A stretch of 64,000 nucleotides of DNA from Archangium sp. (GTDB lineage Bacteria; Myxococcota; Myxococcia; Myxococcales; Myxococcaceae), in contig JAUYRZ010000096.1 of the NCBI GenBank assembly GCA_030695565.1, positions 1 to 64,000 of the forward strand, read 5' to 3'. The notes under the pieces were generated by a model that saw nothing but the letters and a program-made list of their open reading frames with translations, searched no databases and was not told the DNA's origin. Both the position numbers and the translations under genes were made by a program. Below are positions 8,566 through 18,300 of this stretch, piece after piece (position 1 is the first letter of the stretch; each line of letters opens with the position of its first letter).

Positions 8566-8602
8566 TTTCCCTCTCCCTTCGGGAAAGGGTCAGGGTGAGG
8601 GC
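8566..8602. repeat. REP-like palindromic repeat (copy 2)
   Basis: Perfect short hairpin ccctctcccttcgggaaaggg followed by tcagggtgaggg. It lies between the 5' end of the small hypothetical gene and the 3' end of the ADP-ribosylglycohydrolase gene. Confidence 0.8.
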
Positions 8603-9631
8603 CTATCTCTTCACGGTAGCGAACGCCGCCGTGAGCACGGGAACCCGGGCCAGCTTCACATCGAACAACCGGTCAGCGACCTCAACCAGCGCGTCCGAGT
8701 ACATGACGTTCCGCCGCAGCCGCCCGGGGATCGCGTCCGTCCCCAGATGAGCGCCGGCGATCGCCGAACACACGCCGGTGATCACATCGACCTCACCACC
8801 ACTGCGAAGCGCCAGCTGAGCCGCGCCGCGAAAGTCGGTCGGCGACTTCAGAAAGCAGAACAGCGCGGTGAGCAGCACCGGCGTCACATGCGCCGGAACA
8901 CCGAGCTCGAAATCGTAGTGTGACGGCGTGACGCCCACGCGGCGCAGCGCCACCATCGCCTTGTCGACATCCCAGGCCAGCGCGCGAGGCAGGTAATAAA
9001 GCTCGTCCGCCAACGCCGGACTGTGAGGCCCCGCCGCCTTGCTGACGTGCTCGCAGAAATCTTCCGCGCTCATCGCCTCGCCCGACAGCCCAAGCTGAAT
9101 CGCGCACGCAAACGCCGACACCGCGGCCGAGCAGAGTGGATCCTTGTGCGTCATCACGGTGAGCACCTGCGAGTCGTGCGCGAGCCGCGTCGGGGTGGGC
9201 TCACTCGACAAACCGACCACCACGCCGCGCGAGAGGCTCGATGGGTCGCACACGCCGATGGGCGCACCCGCGCTCATCCACGGAGTCCCCGCCAGCAACG
9301 CCTCAGCAGCCTGCGTCGCAGAAGGCGGCGGCTGCAGCACGGTGCCCTCCTGCCAGAGCCACGACAGGTGCTGCGCGGCGGTGCGGCCATCGATGCGCTT
9401 CTCACGCACCACCGAGTCAGCCACCGCCATCATCATCTGCGTGTCGTCGGAGAACTGCCCGCGCGGAAACCCACCCCGGGGGCGCGACGCGAAGTCATCG
9501 GCCTGGGGCTGCTGCCGCATGAGCGCCGGCGCGGGCAGGCCACGCAGCGGAAAGCCGAGCGCATCACCGATGGCGAAGCCCAGCACTGCGGCGCGGAAGC
9601 GATCCTGAAGAACGGCGATGTGCAGCGGCAT
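8603..9631 (-). CDS. ADP-ribosylglycohydrolase family protein
   Basis: A 342-residue protein with the start set at the ATG at 9631, which puts the first conserved motif at the usual distance (MPLHIAVLQDRFRAAVLGFAIGD...). The ATG at 9703 is an alternative and has a GAGAG just upstream, inside the end of rlmH. Family motifs seen: GDALG, SDDTQMM (metal-binding acidic pair) and a C-terminal GGEVDVITG where most members have GGDTDT. The family removes ADP-ribose from proteins or small molecules using Mg or Mn ions. The altered C-terminal motif still keeps Glu and Asp, so activity is likely but not certain. It is 79 bp from rlmH on the same strand. Confidence 0.88.
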   Translation of the reverse strand: MPLHIAVLQDRFRAAVLGFAIGDALGFPLRGLPAPALMRQQPQADDFASRPRGGFPRGQFSDDTQMMMAVADSVVREKRIDGRTAAQHLSWLWQEGTVLQPPPSATQAAEALLAGTPWMSAGAPIGVCDPSSLSRGVVVGLSSEPTPTRLAHDSQVLTVMTHKDPLCSAAVSAFACAIQLGLSGEAMSAEDFCEHVSKAAGPHSPALADELYYLPRALAWDVDKAMVALRRVGVTPSHYDFELGVPAHVTPVLLTALFCFLKSPTDFRGAAQLALRSGGEVDVITGVCSAIAGAHLGTDAIPGRLRRNVMYSDALVEVADRLFDVKLARVPVLTAAFATVKR

Positions 9632-9710
9632 GGAGGGGGCGTCGGGAAGATACGCCGTCCGGCGGGACTGGAGCCAATGGGTTGTGCGTCGGCCTGTCGT
9701 CATGGCTCTC

Positions 9711-10169
9711 TCAGGCCTTGTGGTACGGCTCGCCGCGGAGGATGGAAAACCCGCGGTACACCTGCTCGACCAGCATCAACCGGGCGAGCCGGTGCGGCAG
9801 GGTCATGGCTGACAGCGACAACACCAGGCCCGCCTTTTCACGCACGGCGTCCGACAAACCCTCATCGCCGCCAATGGCGAACGCGACGTCTTTGCCGGAA
9901 TCCTGCTGACGGCCGAGCCACTTGGCGAAGTCGACGCTGCTGAGCCCCTTGCCCCGCTCGTCGAGCGCCACCAACACGTCGCGCGGCGAGAGCTTGGCCA
10001 GCAGCGCCTTGCCTTCTTCTTCTTTGGCCTTCGAACCCGAGGCGCGCGACTCCGGCAGCTCGAACACCGCGACCTTCGCGGTGTGGCTCAGGCGCTTCAC
10101 GTACTCGTCGACGCCAGGCGAAAAGAGCCCCGACCGGTCTTTGCCGACCGATAGAAAAGTGAGCTTCAC
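9711..10169 (-). CDS. rlmH: 23S rRNA (pseudouridine-1915-N3)-methyltransferase RlmH
   Basis: A 152-residue SPOUT-class methyltransferase, close to the 155 residues of the E. coli enzyme. It methylates pseudouridine 1915 in helix 69 of 23S rRNA using S-adenosylmethionine. Signatures: FAIGGDEG (residues 97-104), the trefoil-knot segment HRLARLMLVEQVYRG (126-140) and the terminal GEPYHKA. It lies 19 bp downstream of rsfS, the pairing seen in most bacteria, so the two are very likely one transcript. Confidence 0.97.
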   Translation of the reverse strand: MKLTFLSVGKDRSGLFSPGVDEYVKRLSHTAKVAVFELPESRASGSKAKEEEGKALLAKLSPRDVLVALDERGKGLSSVDFAKWLGRQQDSGKDVAFAIGGDEGLSDAVREKAGLVLSLSAMTLPHRLARLMLVEQVYRGFSILRGEPYHKA

Positions 10170-10188
10170 GTGGGCCCGACCTTCGACT

Positions 10189-10803
10189 TCAGCGCGAGAC
10201 GCGGGGCGCGTCTTTCCAGAGGTCTTCGAGGTCCATCTGGTCGCGCCGATCAGGCGTGAAGAAATGGGCCACGACGCCTTCGTCGTAGGTCACGCACACC
10301 CAGTCGGTGGAGGCCTCGACCACAGCGGCCTTCTTCCCCTTGGGCTCGAGCAGGTCTTCAACACCCTCGTGAATGGCGGAGAGCTGGCGATCGGATTCGC
10401 CGGTGGCGAGCACCACGTAGTCGTAGCCGACCGCTGCAGAGCGGGCGCGCACGTCGATGATCATCACGCCTTCGGCCTTCTTCTCCTCGGCGACCTGGGC
10501 GATGGAGCGGGCCAGCGCGAGCGCCTCAGGGGCTTCGGCGACCTTGCCGGCCTTGGGGCCCCGGTTCTCTTTGGGAGCGCGCTTGGCGGCGACCTTCTTC
10601 GCGGCGATCTTCCGGCTGGCGGACGGGCGCTTGGACGTACGGCCCGCAGGGCGCTTACCGGCGGCCTTCTTGCCAGCGGGCTTCTTGCCGGCCGACTTGC
10701 TCGAGTTCTTCTTGGCGGGAACGGCCTTCCGAGCCGTCTTCGCGGCCGGCTTCTTCTTGAGAGCGGGCTTCTTCTTTGCCGGGGTCTTCTTCTTCGCAGC
10801 CAT
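10189..10803 (-). CDS. rsfS: Ribosome silencing factor RsfS with a histone-H1-like N-terminal tail
   Basis: A 204-residue protein starting at the ATG at 10803. Residues 92-198 are a standard RsfS domain (ALARSIAQVAEEKKAEGVMI, DYVVLATGES at 128-137, STDWV at 165-169, DLEDLWKDA at 191-199). RsfS binds ribosomal protein uL14 and keeps the large subunit from joining the small one during starvation. Residues 1-90 are an extra tail made almost wholly of Lys, Ala, Pro and Arg (AAKKKTPAKKKPALKKKPA), like the C-terminal tail of histone H1. The tail should bind nucleic acid or rRNA; this is inference. Confidence 0.93.
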   Translation of the reverse strand: MAAKKKTPAKKKPALKKKPAAKTARKAVPAKKNSSKSAGKKPAGKKAAGKRPAGRTSKRPSASRKIAAKKVAAKRAPKENRGPKAGKVAEAPEALALARSIAQVAEEKKAEGVMIIDVRARSAAVGYDYVVLATGESDRQLSAIHEGVEDLLEPKGKKAAVVEASTDWVCVTYDEGVVAHFFTPDRRDQMDLEDLWKDAPRVSR

Positions 10804-10850
10804 GGGGCGCGCATACTCCAAAAGCCCTGAGGGCGGGGCAACCAATCGTG

Positions 10851-10887
10851 TCTCCCTTTCCCCCGGGAGAGGGTCGGGGTGAGGGCG
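10851..10887. repeat. REP-like palindromic repeat (copy 3)
   Basis: Sequence ccctttcccccgggagagggtcggggtgaggg, a short hairpin with the common tail. It lies just upstream of rsfS and directly beside the proA remnant, between the remnant's stop codon and the rsfS start. Confidence 0.8.
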
Positions 10888-10897
10888 TAACGGTGGG

Positions 10898-10994
10898 TTA
10901 ACCGCGAACCTGCCCATCTCCCTCATTGAAGCGAGTCGAAGCGTTCACCCTCAACGCCGACGCCGTCACCTCGCGATTGAATCGCGGCGCAAGC
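10898..10994 (-). pseudogene. Remnant of a second proA 3' end
   Basis: Read on the minus strand, this stretch encodes LAPRFNREVTASALRVNAS, then [12 protein letters not shown] and a stop. The intact proA at 11756-13006 has [19 protein letters not shown] then TRFNDGG ... EGDGQVRG stop. The remnant is therefore a diverged copy of the proA end with the segment between TRFN and EGDGQ deleted. It has no start of its own and is not expected to be made. It sits where a proA gene normally ends, upstream of rsfS. Confidence 0.85.
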
Positions 10995-11039
10995 GGCCGA
11001 CGACGAGTGCCCGGGTGAAGCCACTCGTTGACCCGAACG

Positions 11040-11666
11040 TCACTGGGTATCGGTGATCGAGATGAAGAGCGCCTCGACGCGAGGAACCAGCTCGTCCCAG
11101 AAGTCGCGCTCCTCTGGGGTGAGGGCGTTCATCTCGGCGTAGCCGGCTCGCCAGCGCGCCACGCGGTCAGCGGGTTGGAAGAGGCCGACGTTCGTGAGTT
11201 CGAGCAACACGCCCAGCCCGGTGAGGTGATCTTCGTACAGGCTCACCCGGCTGGGTCCCGTCAGCACGGCGTCGAGTTGGGCCGCGCAGCGATCTCTGAC
11301 CACAGCGCCGACCAGCGCGCGCACCTCAGGCAGGGCGAAGACCGGGTCGATCCGGTAACCGTCGGCGGAACCGCCCAGGATGGCGTGATGCGGCGCGCTG
11401 CGGGACCTCTTTTCCTTGAACGAGTCGGGGCGCTGGGCGATGGCGGCGAGCGCTTCGAAGAGCGGTTTGGGGAGCTTGATGACCTCCTTCGACTTGCGCT
11501 CGATCGCCCGGGCGAAGTCCTTCGGCGCGCAGCGGTCGAACCAGAGCCGCAGTCCCCACGAGGCCAGCAGGTGGGTGAGGTCCTTCGACGGAGGAACGTG
11601 GATCAACTCAGGCAGCGCGTCGAGACTGGCGTCGTTGTCCCACAGCCCACTGCCCCAGGTGCCCAT
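11040..11666 (-). CDS. DUF4259-like hypothetical protein
   Basis: A 208-residue protein with the start set at the ATG at 11666, since the product then opens with MGTWGSGLWDNDASLD, an N-terminal signature shared by DUF4259 and related small proteins of unknown function. The rest is helical and soluble, with no membrane segments. The gene lies alone between the intact proA and the proA remnant, flanked by an 18-base direct repeat, which suggests that it arrived as cargo of a duplication or insertion at the proA end. Proteins with this opening are often found in scattered, strain-specific places. Confidence 0.75.
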   Translation of the reverse strand: MGTWGSGLWDNDASLDALPELIHVPPSKDLTHLLASWGLRLWFDRCAPKDFARAIERKSKEVIKLPKPLFEALAAIAQRPDSFKEKRSRSAPHHAILGGSADGYRIDPVFALPEVRALVGAVVRDRCAAQLDAVLTGPSRVSLYEDHLTGLGVLLELTNVGLFQPADRVARWRAGYAEMNALTPEERDFWDELVPRVEALFISITDTQ

Positions 11667-11755
11667 GGGGGTGGCCTTACTACCGTGTGAAGAACAAAAA
11701 AATAACTCGGGTGAGTGAATGCTCTTGATGGTGCGGCGGTCGGCGCGATTGAGGG

Positions 11756-13006
11756 TCAACCGCGAACCTGCCCATCGCCCTCGACGACGTACTTCTGAGC
11801 CGTCAGCTCCTTGAGCCCCATCGCGCCGAACGCATGCAGCCGGCTCGTGCTGATTCCGATCTCCGCACCGAGCCCCAGCTCGCCGCCGTCATTGAAGCGA
11901 GTCGACGCATTCACCATCACCGCCGACGCGGTCACCTCACGAGCAAACCGCCGGGCCAGCGCCTCATCGCGAGTGACGATCGCCTCGGTGTGCTCACTCC
12001 CAAACTGAGCGATGTGAGCAAGCGCCGCCTCAAAACCATCGACTACTTTCACCGCAAGAATCAGCTCGAGAAACTCCCGGCCGAAGTCATCGGCCTGAGC
12101 CTCCTTCACGGCAACCCCTGCCGCGCGAAGCGCCTGCTGGGCACGGAGGTCTGCCCGCAGCTCGACGCCCTTGGCCGCCAAAGCCCGCCCCGCCTGCGCG
12201 AGGAACTCGGTCGCGATCGCCGAATCCACCAGCAAACACTCCGCCGCGTTGCACACGCCCGGACGCGACGCCTTCGCGTTGACGATGATGCGCTCGGCCA
12301 CCTCGAGATCCGCGGTCTGCTCGACGTACACGTGACAGACGCCCTGGTAGTGCTTCACCACCGGCACGCGCGCGTGTTCGACCACGAACCGAATGAGCCC
12401 TTCCCCACCCCGGGGAATGCAGAGGTCGATGAGTCCCTCGAGCTTGAGCAACTCGAGCATCGACTCGCGATCCGTCGTCGGCACCAACTGCACCGCGTGC
12501 ACCGGAAGGCCCGCCTTCTCGAGGCCGATGGCCAACGCACCGGCGATGGCCTGGTTGGTGCGGAACGACTCCGAGCCGCCGCGCAGAATGGCCGCGTTGC
12601 CGCTCTTGAGACACAGCGCCGCCGCGTCGCTCGTCACGTTGGGGCGCGCTTCGTAGATCATCAGCACCACGCCGAGCGGCAGCCGCTCCTTGCGCACCTT
12701 GAGTCCGTTGGGGCGGGTCCACCGCTCGGTGACTTCACCGACGGGATCGGGCAACGCCGCCACCGACTCGACCGCCGCGGCCATCGCTTCCACCCGGCCC
12801 GCGTCGAGCAGCAGGCGATCGAGGAACGCACTGTTCTTGCCTGCGCTCTTCGCCGCCTCCACGTCGAGCGCATTCGCGGCCACCAACTCAGCGCTGGTGC
12901 CCCGCAACGCGATGGCCATCTCGCGCAGCGCCTGGTTCTTCTGCTCGGTGCTCGCCGACACGAGCGCGCGCGCTGCCACGCGGGCCTGCATCGCCAGCGC
13001 CTTCAC
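11756..13006 (-). CDS. proA: Glutamate-5-semialdehyde dehydrogenase (gamma-glutamyl phosphate reductase)
   Basis: A 416-residue enzyme (E. coli ProA has 417). It catalyses the second step of proline synthesis, reducing gamma-glutamyl phosphate to glutamate semialdehyde with NADPH. The aldehyde-dehydrogenase-fold signatures are complete: [29 protein letters not shown], and catalytic Cys252 in [13 protein letters not shown] set the start at the GTG at 13006 because it overlaps the stop of the upstream lipoprotein gene (GTGA) with GAGG just ahead; ATG at 12991 is an alternative. proB is not next to it in this window. A decayed second copy of its end lies at 10898-10994. Confidence 0.96.
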   Translation of the reverse strand: MKALAMQARVAARALVSASTEQKNQALREMAIALRGTSAELVAANALDVEAAKSAGKNSAFLDRLLLDAGRVEAMAAAVESVAALPDPVGEVTERWTRPNGLKVRKERLPLGVVLMIYEARPNVTSDAAALCLKSGNAAILRGGSESFRTNQAIAGALAIGLEKAGLPVHAVQLVPTTDRESMLELLKLEGLIDLCIPRGGEGLIRFVVEHARVPVVKHYQGVCHVYVEQTADLEVAERIIVNAKASRPGVCNAAECLLVDSAIATEFLAQAGRALAAKGVELRADLRAQQALRAAGVAVKEAQADDFGREFLELILAVKVVDGFEAALAHIAQFGSEHTEAIVTRDEALARRFAREVTASAVMVNASTRFNDGGELGLGAEIGISTSRLHAFGAMGLKELTAQKYVVEGDGQVRG

Positions 13007-13635
13007 TGAATCACCTCGTAGCGGGTACCGACCCGGCGCAGACCCTTCGGCGCCGCCGGTGCGTCGAACACGCGCGTGAGCGAACCGGAATCCTTCATCG
13101 CCGCGTTGAACACCTGCGCGCCGCCGCAGCAACTCGCGGTGAACTCGTACACGCCGTTCGCAAGCCATCGCCCATCGGAGTGCACCAGAGAATCCTTCTC
13201 GTGGAGCGCCTGCACCACCACCGGCTTCACGCGTCTCTCGAGATAGCCGCGCAGGTCATCGGTCTTCACCAGGTGGTAGGGCCCGTAGTGATCGATCTGC
13301 AGCGCCACGCTGGAACAATCGGGCGCGAAGATGTCGAAGCGCCAGTCGTTGAAGAAGACCTGGCCGGTGGGCGCGAAGCCCTTCGAGGTGCCGTCAGCGA
13401 ACTTGAAGCGCAGCGACTCGACGCCAAACGTCTTGGGCGCAGGCGGGGGCAGGTCCTTGAGCGCTTCAGCGCTGCCGCTCCAGATGGCGGTGACCGCGCC
13501 ACAGGCGATCGCGTGGTACTCGCCTTCGATCGCGACCTCCTGGGGGGCGAGCGCGGGCGGCTTCACCTCGGCCGGCGGATCCTTCTTGCAGGCGAGCAGC
13601 AGGCAACAGCACAGGAGCGGCCACTGGAAGCGCAT
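13003..13635 (-). CDS. Hypothetical lipoprotein upstream of proA
   Basis: A 210-residue protein with a lipoprotein signal ([19 protein letters not shown], lipobox LLAC). The mature part has a Pro-rich linker and then a compact domain with conserved-looking cysteines ([23 protein letters not shown]). No family is recognised. Its stop overlaps the proA start by 4 bases, so the two are translated from one message, although a functional link to proline synthesis is not evident. Confidence 0.75.
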   Translation of the reverse strand: MRFQWPLLCCCLLLACKKDPPAEVKPPALAPQEVAIEGEYHAIACGAVTAIWSGSAEALKDLPPPAPKTFGVESLRFKFADGTSKGFAPTGQVFFNDWRFDIFAPDCSSVALQIDHYGPYHLVKTDDLRGYLERRVKPVVVQALHEKDSLVHSDGRWLANGVYEFTASCCGGAQVFNAAMKDSGSLTRVFDAPAAPKGLRRVGTRYEVIQ

Positions 13636-13846
13636 GACGCGCAGTTAACGCGCACCGAGGTCGTCGTCACCCACGACCGGTCATCGGCACGGCGATCGGT
13701 TGCTCGGGGTCGACGGCCTACGGAACGACAGGGCTGCGGCTCGAGGAGATCTCGAGGCGCCTCGACGACGGCCCGGCGAAACCTGGGCAAAGGTACCCGC
13801 TCGCAGCGAGGAGGGATCCGCGCGGCGCGTGGTTCAGCCCTGAGCG

Positions 13847-14410
13847 TCAGTCGAGGGCTTTGTAGATCTCGCTGACGTCGAGTTTGGCGCCCAGGCTCTC
13901 GAGTTCGATCGTCTGGCCGCCGGTGGCGGCGACAACGCTCCATGTTCCATCGACGCCGCGCCGATGAAGCTCGACCCTTCGCTCTTGGTGGGAGACCACC
14001 ACGATCTCGCGCAACGCCTCGAGGCCCCGGTAGTGCTCCAGCTTGGCGCCGCGGTCGTAGGCCTCGGTAGAGGGGCTGGTGACCTCGAGCAGCAACTTCG
14101 GGTTGGTCGCCGCGAGCGGGTCCTCGACCGCGGGTATCACCTTGCCGCAGATGACCGCGCCGTCCGGGTACGTGGTGAGGTCGCTCTTCGAAATGCGGAT
14201 GCGGAGATCGGACGTGTACGTGCGGCACCCTGCCGGGAGCTGATTGCCAATGTGGCGCAGGACGGAGGCCGCCAGCGCGGCGTGCTCTGGCGTGCCGCCT
14301 GCCATCGCGTAGATCTCCCCGTCCAGGAACTCATGGCGCACCTGGCTGTGCTGCTCGAGGAGCAGGTAGTCCTCGTAGAGGTAACGGTGCAGCCGAGCAG
14401 GGGCGACCAT
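13847..14410 (-). CDS. Uma2-family (DUF820) restriction-endonuclease-fold protein
   Basis: A 187-residue protein of the Uma2/DUF820 family, which has a PD-(D/E)xK nuclease fold and is common in multicellular-type bacteria, usually with no known target. The family pattern is visible: HEFLDGEIYAMAGGTPEH near the N-terminus, an acidic residue in YPDGAVICG, and LLLEVTSPSTEAYDRGAKLE giving the E...K pair. The catalytic set looks intact. It is flanked by 211 and 198 bp without genes and does not appear to be part of an operon. Confidence 0.88.
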   Translation of the reverse strand: MVAPARLHRYLYEDYLLLEQHSQVRHEFLDGEIYAMAGGTPEHAALAASVLRHIGNQLPAGCRTYTSDLRIRISKSDLTTYPDGAVICGKVIPAVEDPLAATNPKLLLEVTSPSTEAYDRGAKLEHYRGLEALREIVVVSHQERRVELHRRGVDGTWSVVAATGGQTIELESLGAKLDVSEIYKALD

Positions 14411-14608
14411 GGGGAGAGCATAGCTCGCTCCTCAGGTCCTCGCCGGGCGCTCTCGATCACGGGCGACAGGGAGAAGCCGGAGCGCCGCGGCAACGCGCGC
14501 GACGTGCTCGTGCCGAGGAACTCGACGAAGTGCTTCGCGGCCTCGAGTTAACGCGATCGCCTGTCGTGGCCTCCTTGGCTTCGCGCCCGAACAGCGCAGG
14601 GAGGAACC

Positions 14609-15379
14609 ATGAATTCGCGGCTTCTGACGGTCTTTGCGGTAGCGCTCTGGGCATGCGGTGAGTCCACCGTGGAGCTGATGGCCAGTGCACAGGATCTCGA
14701 CGAGGGCACCGAGATCACCCAGGCCCAGCTCGTCGGGGTGAAGGTCTCGCGCGTACTGGCGACCCCCAACGCGGTCCGGCCCGAAGCGCTGGCGCCACTG
14801 CTCGGCAAGCGGCTGCGCGTTCGGCTGAGCAAGGGCGATCTGCTCCTCGCCTCCTACCTGGGCCCTCCGATCGCCGAGACGGTTCAGAAGAAGACGCGCG
14901 GCTTGACGCTGAGCGTCTCGGGCGCCGAAAACCTGCACGCCGCCGATCACGTCGATCTGCTCGCGGTCGTGCGCGATCCACAGACCAATGAATGGGTCAC
15001 CACCACGCAGACTCAGAACGTGATCGTGCTCTCCGTCGGCAAGCTGGAGCCGAGGACGGGCGACGCCGCCTTCCCGCTGCGGCGCGCCACGTTCCTGCTG
15101 CTCTCTGAAGAAGCGGAGTCCGCGCTGCTCGCGGTTCGGGTCGGTGGGCTGCACGTCGCCCTGCGCCACCCCGACGACATCGACATCCTGGAAGAACGCG
15201 GCCGCGCGACCGCGAACAGCCTCCTCAACGATGAGCGCAAGCGGATCCTCGAGGCGATGCGAAACAACCTCCTCGCCCGGGGGCTCCCCTCGCTTCCCCA
15301 GCCGCACCAGGGCGACGCGCCCGTCGTTCTTCCCAGGGACACCGCGCCGGTTCCGGTGCTGCCGGGCAAACAAGAATGA
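14609..15379 (+). CDS. SAF/CpaB-like secreted protein
   Basis: A 256-residue protein with a lipoprotein-type signal (MNSRLLTVFAVALWACGES). Residues about 25-75 form a SAF domain (AQDLDEGTEITQAQLVGVKV ... LRVRLSKGDLLLASYL), followed by an RcpC/CpaB-type region (LHAADHVDLLAVVRDPQTNEW, QNVIVLSVG, PLRRATFLLLSEEAESALL). CpaB proteins belong to Tad/Flp pilus machines, but no other tad gene is near. The stop overlaps the start of the next gene (ATGA), which encodes a longer protein with the same N-terminal region, so the two are probably partners made together. Confidence 0.8.
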   Translation: MNSRLLTVFAVALWACGESTVELMASAQDLDEGTEITQAQLVGVKVSRVLATPNAVRPEALAPLLGKRLRVRLSKGDLLLASYLGPPIAETVQKKTRGLTLSVSGAENLHAADHVDLLAVVRDPQTNEWVTTTQTQNVIVLSVGKLEPRTGDAAFPLRRATFLLLSEEAESALLAVRVGGLHVALRHPDDIDILEERGRATANSLLNDERKRILEAMRNNLLARGLPSLPQPHQGDAPVVLPRDTAPVPVLPGKQE

Positions 15380-18300
15380 TCCGATCGCTCTCCGTCGCCG
15401 CGCTCCTCTCGGCCTTCGCTTGCGGCGCGCCGGACGGTCCGACGGTCCTCACCGCCGCGCGCGATCTCTCGGCCGGAACCGTGCTGACGCCCGAGCTGCT
15501 CAGCGCTGCGCACGTCACCCACCTCTCGGAAGCGGGCCCAGGCGCCGTGTCTTCCGATGCGCTGCACTCCATTCTCGGCGGCGCGGTTCGGGTGCCCTTG
15601 TCGAAGGGCGACTTCATTCAGCTCGGCGCCCTCACCCCGCCTGGCGTTCCCTTCGATCTCGGCGCGAGCACGCCTTCGGGCCTGCGCGCGGTGAGCATCG
15701 TGGCCACGGGCGCCGACCTGGTGAAGCGGGGCGATCACGTTGACTTGCTGAACTCACTTCAGGATCCGGTCACCGGCCAGGAAGTCGTGGTGCGGCTTCT
15801 TCAGAACGTGGTGGTGCTCGCGGTAGGGCCTGATGATCGCCAGCCCACCGCGGCCTTTCCCCTGCGCCAGGTGACGTTCCAGGTGTTGCCCGAAGAAGCC
15901 GAGCTCCTCGCGCAGGCGGAAGACACCGGCCTCATCCAGGTGGTCCTTCGCAACCCCGATGACCTCGAGCTTCTGGTGGATCAGGGCCGCTCCACGCTCG
16001 ACACGGTCCTCTCCGGCGAGCGCCCGCGGGTGTTGCAGCAGAAGCGCTTCAAGACCATCCAGGTCATTCGCGGGAGCGGAGGCGGTGGCTCTCCCCCGGT
16101 CGAAGAAGTGTACGCCGCGCCGTTGATGGATCGCGCGGTCGAGTCACCCAGGCTCGGCAAGATCGTCTTTCGCGATGAGACCGGCCAGTTCAAGCCGCTG
16201 CCGATTCGGGCGCTCCGCACCTTCGTCTACGTCGAGGGCCCCCGCGCGCGCACCGTGGTGGACTACGTGGTCGAGAACCCGTTCGACCGCGAGCTCGAGG
16301 GCTCATTGCGCTACCCGTTGCCACAAGACGCGAGCCCCGCGTTCTTCGGCACCTTCCAGGGCGCGCTGCCGTTCGACGTGGAGAAGCTGGCGAAATCCGG
16401 CGGCGTGCTTCCTCCGCTCGGGAACGACGTGGTGGTGACCGCGAACCTCACTGCCATCACGCCTGCCACCTCGCCCGGCATCGATTGGAAGGCCTTTCGC
16501 CCCGCGCGCGTCGTGGGCAAACAACAGGCAGCGAAGACCTACGAGACAATCACGCGCCGTCGCGTCGATCCCGCGCTGCTCGAGTGGGCGGGTGGCAACG
16601 ACTTCGAAGCGCGGGTCTACCCGATCGCCGCGAAGAGTCTGAAGCGCGTGGTCCTCGTGTACGAACAGACGTTGTCGTCTGACGGCCACTTCCTGCACTA
16701 CGCCTTTCCGTTGCCTGCGACGGCGATCCCTACTTTCGAGGTGCGGCTGCTGGTCGACGATTCCAAGTCGACTCCCGCGGCGCTCACGGTCGGCGGTGAA
16801 GATCGCCTGGCGGCCTTCACGACCCGGGTGTCTGGTTTTTCGGTCGCCGCGTTGATGCTCGATCGCAAGCCCTTCGCACAGGATCTGCGACTGGCGATGA
16901 AGCCGCTGGCGCCGGCCGCGCAGCTGCTCGTGGGAGGAGGCGATGCCGAGCTGCCCGGGCACTTCGTCTACGGACGTCTCGTCGCTGAGTTCCCGCAGAC
17001 GACGGCCTCGGCACCGACCGGTGACGCGCTCTTCATCGTCGACACTTCGCTCTCCGAAGCAGGAGATCGGGCGCGCCTCGTCGGCCAGGTGCTGCAGCAG
17101 GTGCTCGAGAAGGACGACACCATCAAGCGCTTCAACGTGCTGCTCTTCGACATCCGGTCGCGCTGGCTCTTCCCCGCGGGAATGCGAGAAAACGCCCCGG
17201 CTGCGCGGCAGGAGACGATCGGAGCGCTGAACACGATCTTCCGCGAAGGCGCCACGAGCTTCGAGAGCGCGCTCGGTCTGCTCGAGAGCACCGCCTGGCT
17301 TCCGGCGGGTGCGACCGCGTTCCTGCTCTCCGACGGCAAGCTCACGTGGGGTGAGACGAACCCGAGGCTCTTGCTCAAGCGCTCACCCCGCGCGCAGTCG
17401 CTCAAGTGGATCGCGTTCCGTTTCGGCGACGCGGCGATCAATCGAACGCTCTTCGAGGCGCTCACGGATCGCGGTGGCCAGGTCGTCACCTGCTTCTCCG
17501 GATCACAGGTGGCCACCGCGGCGCTCGCCCATCGCAACCCGCAGCTGCGCATCGAGTCGATTCGCGTCGACGGGGTGAGAGTGCACGACTTCGTGGTGCG
17601 CGGCGCGCCGCAAGCGCTGGTGCCAGGCCAGGTGATCGAGGTCGCCGGCCGGGTGCTGGGCGGGCAGGGGCCTTCGGGTGAGATCGTCGCCCAGGGATCG
17701 CTCGACGGTGTGCCGGTGACGCTGCGCTGGCCCTTCAAGACCGAGGGCCAAGACATGCTCGCGGGCCGTGCGTGGGCCGAGCTGCACACCGAGCGGCTCC
17801 TCGCCCTCGAGAGCTCGCGCCTCGACACGTTGATCCTCGCGCTCTCGCAGCACTTCGGCATGACCAACCGGCTCGCGTCGTTGCTCGTGCTGGAGACCGA
17901 CGCGGAGTACGTGCAGTACGCGCTGAAGAAGGTGCAGGTCAGCATGTCGGAGTTGGAAGCGCTGGCGAAGACCAGCCTCACCCGCGGCGAAGACGTGCCA
18001 GCGGGGCTCGAGCGCACCGCGCTCGGTCAACCGGCCCTGGACTTCCTCGCGCAGTTGCCGAAGGGCGGGCGCGTGGATCCGCTGGCGAACCTGAAGCTCG
18101 AGCCTTCAGCGGGCGGCGAGGCGAGAGCGCAGGCCGAGGCCGCGTACCTGGCTGCGCGCAAGAAGTCCCCGGAGGACCTGTTGGTGTTCCACGCCATCGG
18201 CCAGGCGCGGTTTCAGGCGGGGGATGCGCTCGGTGCGGCGCGGGCGATCTCCTCGGTGGTCGAGCTGCGGCCGGAAGATCCCGAGGCGCTGCGCATGACG

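Noticed and set aside
10464-10841. Arg-rich minus-strand frame (RRRRPRQRRSP...) over rsfS, considered as a protamine-like protein
   Set aside because: It is the shifted frame of the Lys/Ala tail of RsfS; the RsfS frame has a conserved domain and a good start.
11834-13009. A 391-codon plus-strand frame opposite proA
   Set aside because: proA is complete with its catalytic Cys; the plus frame has no recognisable protein features.
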